32,047 nucleotides of DNA, from positions 1 to 32,047 of the forward strand of contig JASJDL010000009.1 of the NCBI GenBank assembly GCA_030065775.1. The letters are read 5' to 3'. A program made the position numbers and the translations under genes. Source of the DNA: Flavobacteriaceae bacterium. GTDB taxonomy: Bacteria; Bacteroidota; Bacteroidia; Flavobacteriales; Flavobacteriaceae. This document shows positions 8,767-15,597 of the stretch, piece after piece (position 1 is the stretch's first letter; the number at the start of each line of letters is the position of its first letter). The notes below the pieces were generated by a model. That model was not told the DNA's origin. It saw only the letters and a list, made by a program, of their open reading frames with translations, and searched no databases.

Positions 8767-9207
8767 TTATTTAATAAATTTTATGGTTAAAGGATAGCGA
8801 TACACTTCTCCTCTACTTGCTTTTATAGCCGCCACGATCACCAGGATAAATTTGATGAAACTGAGTACAGCTATTAGTGAACCTATGCTTAGTATTCCAA
8901 AAAGGTTATCAAAACCCCAATGGAAATGAAAATCAAAATGATCAAAATCGTCTACATGCCTTAAGTGATTAAAAAAAGAACCAATAGCAAATGGAAACAT
9001 GAACATTCCTAAAATTGTGACATACAATACATAACTAATATTGAAGTTCACGGCTTCTACACCGTTCTCATCCACATAGGCACTTCTGTCCTTATTAACT
9101 GACCATAATATAAGCGGCCCTAAAATGCTTCCAAATGGAAACACAAAACTAAAAAAGGATGATAAATGCGTTAAAAATGCCGTGTTCTTTTCTCTTTGTG
9201 TCAACAT
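8767..9207 (-). CDS. DUF4870 domain-containing membrane protein
   Basis: NTAFLTHLSSFFSFVFPFGSILGPLILWSVNKDRSAYVDENGVEAVNFNISY is the DUF4870 signature. Confidence 0.88.
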   Translation of the reverse strand: MLTQREKNTAFLTHLSSFFSFVFPFGSILGPLILWSVNKDRSAYVDENGVEAVNFNISYVLYVTILGMFMFPFAIGSFFNHLRHVDDFDHFDFHFHWGFDNLFGILSIGSLIAVLSFIKFILVIVAAIKASRGEVYRYPLTIKFIK

Positions 9208-9238
9208 GGTTAAATGATTTTAATAGTACTTGACACTG

Positions 9239-9246
9239 CAAATATA
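9239..9246 (-). promoter_or_regulatory. -7 box TATATTTG upstream of DUF4870-PadR-PspC
   Basis: Reverse complement of caaatata; TAnnTTTG match 32 bp upstream of ATG 9207. Confidence 0.45.
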
Positions 9247-9378
9247 TATATAAAAAACAGTATTATGCAATACAAAGTACTAAAAATTTTTAAAATTTAA
9301 CATTTTTTAACTTTTGTGAATTCTAATTATTTCAATGTATAATTTTGATATTCAATTATTTATTCCTGTTTTATGAAA

Positions 9379-9409
9379 ATAAAAAAGGGTGCAAAAAAAT
9401 TACACCCTC
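9379..9409 (-). terminator. Intrinsic terminator of GH65 gene
   Basis: On the minus strand: GGGTGTaatttttttGCACCCttttttattt. Confidence 0.65.
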
Positions 9410-9432
9410 TTAGTTTCAAAATACTTATTTTA

Positions 9433-11469
9433 CTACTTTTTTCGCTCAAATGTATTTTTGTCAACACCTATTCCGGACATTTTTAGATACCTCCATCGCT
9501 TTGGCAATGAGGTGTCTAATTGCTTGATTCCTTCATCAGTAATATCTAACCCTCCAATACCAAATAGAACCGATTGCAACGTTCCTCCTGCCCCGGTAGC
9601 GAAATATGGATTGGTGCCACCGGCAGTTTCAGCCAAAACACCAAACGGAGGTACTTCGTTGGGTTGGTAACTTTTCTTAAAAAGTTCATAAGCTTTCTCC
9701 GCATCACCTAACCTTGCATACAGTACGGCTAAAATTGCACCACCCATAGCCGGACCATCTGGTGCCAGGCGTGGTTCATAATAGTTCAGGTCTTTACGGA
9801 TGTCTTCTTTTTGTGTCACAACTTTTAAGGGATACGCGAGTAGATTTACGTCGGCCTGCTTGATCATCACACCATCATACGTCTTATTTTCTTTTGTTGT
9901 GCCATCAGGAAATTTCAATATTGGAATATTCGCCGCTACATGATTCCAGTCAGCATTAGGGGTAAGGCCTAAAACTTTGGCAGCTTGAGAGGCGTACCCC
10001 AAGACCGTTTTTACCATACCATTCGTAAATGCATTGTTATCTATATTTTCCTCCCATTCATTGGCACCTATGACATTATTAATATCAAAACTACCTTCAC
10101 CGCTTCGTTCTACTCTACTTGACCAGAAATCTGCTACTTCTTTTAGCACAGGGTAGCCCCGGGTTCTTAGCCATTCTTTATCTTTTGTGACCTGATAGTA
10201 TTTCCAGAAGGCCCATCCTACTGTGGCAGATATATGCTGCTGAAATGGCCCAGTCAATGCCCATACCGGCGTATCTTCAGAACCGTCTTCTGCAGACTCC
10301 CATGGGTACATCGCTCCGTCATAGCCATGAGCAAATGCATTCTCCTGGGCGGCTCCTAAGCGTTCAAATCGATATTCTAATAACGACTTTGCAATCTCAG
10401 GTTGTAAAACCAAAAGTGGTGGGTACATCCATAATTCAGTGTCCCAAAAAACATGGCCATTATATCCTAAGCCAGATAAACCCATTGGTGATAAGGAGTA
10501 CGCCGTGCCCTTTCGTGCAAATGAATATAAATGATATATCGCAGATCGTACTGCGCGCTGTGATTCCAGGTCACCTTCAATTTCGATATCACTTTCCCAT
10601 AGGTCCTTCCAGGCCTTTTGATGTGCATTTAGCAATCTTTCTGTACCTTCAAGTTTTGCAAAAATTGTCAAGCGTTCTGCTTCATTATGCGGATCATTAT
10701 TATGAACCGAGGATAGTGTAGAACCCACCACGGCAAATCTGTACGTCTCCCCTTTTTTGAGTTTTCTTCGAAACTTCATAAGGTGCATGTTGTAATCCCA
10801 ATCTTCATGAATGATCTTGGGTTCATCGCCATGCTTTTCTGGAAAAATAAAAGAGGTACTTGTAGCAACTTTTTTCTTTCCGGGGCTGAAAGCCACCGAG
10901 CTCATTAAAGGTATCAACACATGAGGTCGGTCGATCTCTGAGTATAAATTTCTTACATCCGAAAGATGATTAGGGGCCTCTATATAATTTATCGGTGTTA
11001 TTTCTACATCTTTTTTCGCTTTTATTTCAATAACACTCATAGCGGTATATGGCAGATTTCTTAATGACATTAAATCCTGCTTCACTGAAACCGACTTACC
11101 GACATTATAGGTTGTCGTCAACATTGCTTTCTTCATGTCAAGGGTCTGCGCATAATCAGATATTTCTCTTCTACCAACTCTTTTTCCATCAACTTCAAGA
11201 TGCATATTCATATGACTGAAAGTTTTCAATATATTGCTTACACGTCCTCTCTGATAATAATCGTAAACACCATTAAGGACCACATCTTTAACTTTCATAG
11301 GTTCAGGTGAAGACACCAGGCCTACCATACCGTTGGCGACGGTGATACCATAATAATTCGCAGGGTCAATATTGGAGGCTTGAATATGCCAGGGAGACTT
11401 GGAAAGGTCTTGTGCAACTAAAAAATTCGTAAAGGTAAAAATAACGAGGATGGTTACTACTTTTTTCAT
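9433..11469 (-). CDS. Secreted glycoside hydrolase family 65 protein (hydrolase-type predicted)
   Basis: GLGYNGHVFWDTELWMYPPLLVLQPEIAKSLLEYRFERLGAAQENAFAHGYDGAMYPWESAEDG and VIGANEWEENIDNNAFTN are GH65 motifs; signal peptide from likely start 11469 (MKKVVTILVIFTFTNFLVAQ). Confidence 0.88.
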   Translation of the reverse strand: MKKVVTILVIFTFTNFLVAQDLSKSPWHIQASNIDPANYYGITVANGMVGLVSSPEPMKVKDVVLNGVYDYYQRGRVSNILKTFSHMNMHLEVDGKRVGRREISDYAQTLDMKKAMLTTTYNVGKSVSVKQDLMSLRNLPYTAMSVIEIKAKKDVEITPINYIEAPNHLSDVRNLYSEIDRPHVLIPLMSSVAFSPGKKKVATSTSFIFPEKHGDEPKIIHEDWDYNMHLMKFRRKLKKGETYRFAVVGSTLSSVHNNDPHNEAERLTIFAKLEGTERLLNAHQKAWKDLWESDIEIEGDLESQRAVRSAIYHLYSFARKGTAYSLSPMGLSGLGYNGHVFWDTELWMYPPLLVLQPEIAKSLLEYRFERLGAAQENAFAHGYDGAMYPWESAEDGSEDTPVWALTGPFQQHISATVGWAFWKYYQVTKDKEWLRTRGYPVLKEVADFWSSRVERSGEGSFDINNVIGANEWEENIDNNAFTNGMVKTVLGYASQAAKVLGLTPNADWNHVAANIPILKFPDGTTKENKTYDGVMIKQADVNLLAYPLKVVTQKEDIRKDLNYYEPRLAPDGPAMGGAILAVLYARLGDAEKAYELFKKSYQPNEVPPFGVLAETAGGTNPYFATGAGGTLQSVLFGIGGLDITDEGIKQLDTSLPKRWRYLKMSGIGVDKNTFERKK

Positions 11470-11487
11470 AATTAAGAGATTAGTAGG

Positions 11488-11495
11488 CAAATATA
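11488..11495 (-). promoter_or_regulatory. -7 box TATATTTG for GH65 gene
   Basis: Reverse complement of caaatata in the ~84-bp divergent GH65/GH32 intergenic region. Confidence 0.45.
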
Positions 11496-11553
11496 AATAA
11501 GAAATATGAACCTTATTTTTTTTACTTTTATCCATTCCTGTAAAATTCTAATC

Positions 11554-13125
11554 ATGATACGAAGTATGTTTTTGCTGACGTTTTCGGGGTTGTTGCTATA
11601 TTCATGTACAGAAAAAAAAGAAATCAAGAAGCTTGATAAAGCGCTTGAAGTAAATGAAAGAATCAGTTATAATGAAAGTTACAGACCTCAGTATCATTTT
11701 TCTCCCACAGAGAAGTGGATGAATGATCCAAATGGACTGGTATATCACAAAGGTGTTTATCATTTGTTCTATCAACACTATCCGGAAGACATCGTATGGG
11801 GCCCCATGCACTGGGGGCATGCAATTAGTAACGACTTGATTTCATGGGGGCACAAACCTATTGCGCTATATCCTGATAAACATGGATTAATTTTTTCCGG
11901 TAGCGCTGTCGTTGATAAAAAGAACAGCTCTGGCTTTGGAAGCCTAGAAAATCCTCCCATGGTCGCAATCTTTACCTATCATTTAATGGAAGGTGAAAAA
12001 GCAGGCAGAACTGATTTCCAGACGCAAGGTATAGCTTACAGCTTAGATAATGGTAACACCTGGAAGAAATATGAAAACAACCCGGTTATCGGAAATCCCG
12101 GTATTAAAGACTTTAGAGATCCTAAGGTATTCTGGCATGAGGAATCTAATCAATGGATCATGGCCTTAGTAGCTGGAGATCATGTAAAGTTTTATAATTC
12201 AGAAAATCTAAAAGAGTGGAATTACCTAAGTGATTTCGGCAAAGGCAAAGGCGCCCATGGAGGTGTCTGGGAATGCCCCGACCTGTTTACATTAAAGTCT
12301 GAAAACAGTGATGACGAAAAGTGGGTGCTGCTAGTAAGTATTAACCCAGGAGCCCCCAATGGTGGTTCTGGAACACAATACTTTATTGGAGATTTTGACG
12401 GAAAGACATTCAGAGTTGAACATGATGACGTCAAGTGGTTAGATTATGGTATGGACAATTACGCAGGTATCACCTATAATAACGAACCCAATAATGATCG
12501 TGTCTTTATCGGGTGGATGAGTAATTGGAATTATGCCAGAAATACACCAACTGAGGTTTGGCGTAGTGCCATGACACTACCAAGAAAATTAACATTGACG
12601 AAAGAAGGGTCCGATTATTACGTTAAAGGTAATCCAATAGAGGCTATTGGGCAACTCATTGAAAAATCTGAAGATAACGAAATTATGAGGGTTGCCAACG
12701 AATCGAAATGGATTCTGGAGAAAGATTTTCTAAACGAATCTAAGATTTCATTTACCGCCGATTCGTTACACCATATTGAAATACAATTGACAAATAATAG
12801 CAATGATGCACTTCTTTTGGGAATCGATCCTGAAAAAAATGTAGCTTATATTGACAGAACAAAGTGTGGAAAAACCGGTTTCGAAAAAAGTTTTGCAGCA
12901 GCACGTCATGTGATGCCTCTAAAAATTAGGGACAGCGAAATTTCGATAGAAATTTATCTAGATAGATCGTCTGTCGAGTTTTTTATCAATAATGGTCGCT
13001 ATGTAATGACCAATCAGATTTTTCCAAATGAACCACTTACGTCTATTTCTGTTAGTGGCGATCAGAAACAAGGTATTCGCAATTTCAAGATAGAGCAAAT
13101 TAAATCGATTTGGAATGAAAAGTAA
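11554..13125 (+). CDS. Glycoside hydrolase family 32 lipoprotein (fructan/sucrose hydrolase)
   Basis: WMNDPNG, FRDPKVFW and WECPDLF GH32 motifs; likely start ATG 11554 (MIRSMFLLTFSGLLLYSC lipobox). Confidence 0.93.
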   Translation: MIRSMFLLTFSGLLLYSCTEKKEIKKLDKALEVNERISYNESYRPQYHFSPTEKWMNDPNGLVYHKGVYHLFYQHYPEDIVWGPMHWGHAISNDLISWGHKPIALYPDKHGLIFSGSAVVDKKNSSGFGSLENPPMVAIFTYHLMEGEKAGRTDFQTQGIAYSLDNGNTWKKYENNPVIGNPGIKDFRDPKVFWHEESNQWIMALVAGDHVKFYNSENLKEWNYLSDFGKGKGAHGGVWECPDLFTLKSENSDDEKWVLLVSINPGAPNGGSGTQYFIGDFDGKTFRVEHDDVKWLDYGMDNYAGITYNNEPNNDRVFIGWMSNWNYARNTPTEVWRSAMTLPRKLTLTKEGSDYYVKGNPIEAIGQLIEKSEDNEIMRVANESKWILEKDFLNESKISFTADSLHHIEIQLTNNSNDALLLGIDPEKNVAYIDRTKCGKTGFEKSFAAARHVMPLKIRDSEISIEIYLDRSSVEFFINNGRYVMTNQIFPNEPLTSISVSGDQKQGIRNFKIEQIKSIWNEK

Positions 13126-14461
13126 AACACTTTATTGGTCAATCACGGTTGCCTTGGCAGGATTTTTATTCGGTTTTGATACCGTGGTGATTTCGGGCGC
13201 CAATCAACCCATAAAAGAATTATGGAATACCTCGCCTTTATTTCATGGTACCTTTATTATGTCTATGGCACTTTGGGGAACGGTGTTCGGCGCACTTTTC
13301 GGAGGGCTCCCTTGTGATAGATTCGGAAGAAAAAAAACATTGATTTGGATCGGTATCCTGTACCTGCTATCGGCATTAGGTTCAGCCTTTGCTCCGGATC
13401 CATATACCTTTTCTTTCTTTCGATTTATTGGCGGACTGGGTGTTGGGGCCTCTTCAGTAGCTGCCCCAATTTATATCTCAGAAATCTCATCTGCTGAAAA
13501 GCGGGGAAGATTAGTAGCGCTATACCAATTTAATATCGTCTTCGGAATTTTTATAGCCTTCATTTCTAATTATTTATTAAAAGGTGTTGGAGGTAGCAAT
13601 GATTGGCGATTGATGTTAGGTGTGGAAGCCATTCCTGCCCTTGCCTATTCCTTGATGGTATTGACCGTTCCCAACAGTCCGAGGTGGCTGGCACTCAAAA
13701 AAAGAAATGATGAGGACGCAAAACAGGTATTAAACTTAATATATACGAAACAAAAAGCGCTTGAAAAACTGGCCGAAATAAAAGAAGATTTAGTCAATAA
13801 TCTTAAAGGTGAACGCCTGTTTCAGAAAAAATTTAGCCGTGTGATTTGGTTGGGATTCCTAATCGCATTTTTCAACCAGCTTTCGGGTATCAATTTTGTA
13901 CTGTACTATGCCCCTGAAATTTTAGAGCGATCAGGCCTGGCAGCAAAAGAATCTTTGTTCAGTTCAATTTCCATTGGCGTTGTGAACTTAGTTTTCACCT
14001 TCGTAGGTTTATGGCTGATTGACCGATTAGGAAGAAAACAACTCATTATTATTGGGTCAATTGGATATATTATTAGCCTCGCCATGGTAGGCTGGTCTTT
14101 CTACAGTGGCGCCAGTTCTGGTTTATTACTGTCCTTTATTTTGCTTTTCATAGCGTCTCATGCGATAGGGCAAGGCGCAGTTATTTGGGTTTTTATCTCT
14201 GAAATTTTCCCAAACAACGTAAGAGCTTATGGACAGTCTTTAGGTACCGGAACCCATTGGGTTTTTGCGGCAATAATCACATTAATCACACCTTTATTTC
14301 TAGATAATGATAAAGGAATATTTGCTGAAAATCCTTGGCCAATATTTGTGTTTTTTTCATTTATGATGATACTTCAGTTAATCTGGGCTTTAACCAAGAT
14401 GCCAGAGACAAAAGGCATTTCATTAGAAAAATTAGAAAAACAATTAGTTAAAAATGAATGA
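13115..14461 (+). CDS. MFS transporter, sugar porter family
   Basis: DRFGRKKT, IDRLGRKQ and PETKGISLEKLE signatures; 12 TM pattern; start overlaps GH32 stop by 11 nt. Confidence 0.92.
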   Translation: MKSKTLYWSITVALAGFLFGFDTVVISGANQPIKELWNTSPLFHGTFIMSMALWGTVFGALFGGLPCDRFGRKKTLIWIGILYLLSALGSAFAPDPYTFSFFRFIGGLGVGASSVAAPIYISEISSAEKRGRLVALYQFNIVFGIFIAFISNYLLKGVGGSNDWRLMLGVEAIPALAYSLMVLTVPNSPRWLALKKRNDEDAKQVLNLIYTKQKALEKLAEIKEDLVNNLKGERLFQKKFSRVIWLGFLIAFFNQLSGINFVLYYAPEILERSGLAAKESLFSSISIGVVNLVFTFVGLWLIDRLGRKQLIIIGSIGYIISLAMVGWSFYSGASSGLLLSFILLFIASHAIGQGAVIWVFISEIFPNNVRAYGQSLGTGTHWVFAAIITLITPLFLDNDKGIFAENPWPIFVFFSFMMILQLIWALTKMPETKGISLEKLEKQLVKNE

Positions 14462-15353
14462 TAATCAATCGCTTACCGCCGTATGCTATGGTGAAGTATT
14501 GTGGGATGTTTTTCCTGATCACAAAACCATTGGTGGCGCTCCTTTAAACGTAGCTTTACGTCTAAAATCACTTGGTATAGATACCGCTGTTATCACAAGA
14601 ATTGGTACTGATTCGAATGGTAAAGCGTTAACCGACTATCTTTCAGCCAATGGATTAGATTTATTTAATGTGCAAATTGATAACGAGCATAAAACCGGGA
14701 TCGTGAACGTTGCTTTAAACAATAGCGGTTCTGCCAGCTATGAAATTGAATATCCGGTAGCCTGGGATAAAATTCAATTGACAGAAAGGGCTGTAGAATT
14801 AGTAAAAACATCAGATACTTTTGTTTTTGGAAGTTTGGCTTGTCGTGATAAAATTTCAAAAAATACGCTACTTGAATTACTAGAGTTCGCAAAATTTAAG
14901 GTTTTTGATGTGAATCTTCGCCCACCACATTACTCCTATGAGCTATTATTAGAACTCATGCACAAGGCAGATTTTATAAAGTTAAACGATGAAGAACTAC
15001 TGGAAATCTGCAACCATATGGGTATTTCGGCATCTAACTTAAAAAATAGGATGCAACTTTTGTCGAAGAGAACAAATTCGCGCATTATTTGTTTGACAAA
15101 AGGCAAAAATGGTGCAGCATTATTGGTTGATGGTAGTTATTACGAAAATCAGGGTTATAAGGTTACTGTTGAAGATACCGTTGGAGCAGGTGATTCATTT
15201 TTAGCAACCCTAATTGCAAAACTACTGCAGAAATCGACTCCGGAAATTGCCTTAAATCATGCTTGTGTGGTTGGAGCTCTTGTGGCATCTAAAAAAGGTG
15301 CAAATCCAAAAATTAGCTTGACGGATATTGAGCGAGCAATGTCAAAACAGTGA
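14454..15353 (+). CDS. PfkB family carbohydrate kinase (fructokinase)
   Basis: GEVLWDVFPDHKTIGGAPLNVALRLKSLG and DTVGAGDSFLATLIAKLL PfkB signatures; overlaps MFS by 8 nt; GH32/MFS context suggests fructose. Confidence 0.9.
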   Translation: MNDNQSLTAVCYGEVLWDVFPDHKTIGGAPLNVALRLKSLGIDTAVITRIGTDSNGKALTDYLSANGLDLFNVQIDNEHKTGIVNVALNNSGSASYEIEYPVAWDKIQLTERAVELVKTSDTFVFGSLACRDKISKNTLLELLEFAKFKVFDVNLRPPHYSYELLLELMHKADFIKLNDEELLEICNHMGISASNLKNRMQLLSKRTNSRIICLTKGKNGAALLVDGSYYENQGYKVTVEDTVGAGDSFLATLIAKLLQKSTPEIALNHACVVGALVASKKGANPKISLTDIERAMSKQ

Positions 15354-15373
15354 AAAGAAAAAAAGTAGGGTGA

Positions 15374-15389
15374 ACGAAAACCTTTTCGT
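15374..15389. promoter_or_regulatory. Candidate operator 1: ACGAAAA-CC-TTTTCGT
   Basis: 7-bp perfect inverted arms around a 2-bp centre, upstream of susC. Confidence 0.6.
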
Positions 15390-15404
15390 AATAAAGTTAT
15401 TAAC

Positions 15405-15420
15405 ACGAAATCGATTTCGT
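15405..15420. promoter_or_regulatory. Candidate operator 2: ACGAAATCGATTTCGT
   Basis: Perfect 16-bp palindrome, same outer arms as operator 1, 31 bp centre to centre. Confidence 0.65.
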
Positions 15421-15597
15421 ATGTTCAATAAAATTTAATTTAAAGTTAAATTTTTGTAGTTTCCATCTCGAAAACTTAAGAATTTAATAATTCGACCTCT
15501 AAACAATTGAGTTATTCTTAATTTTAAGGGGTTGATTTTAAACTATCTACATGTGTAAATAGTTTTTAAATTCAAGAATTAACTAATTTAAATAATT

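Noticed and set aside
10245-10721. 158-aa plus-strand ORF inside GH65
   Set aside because: Antisense shadow of a well-supported GH65 CDS; no recognisable motif or start context.
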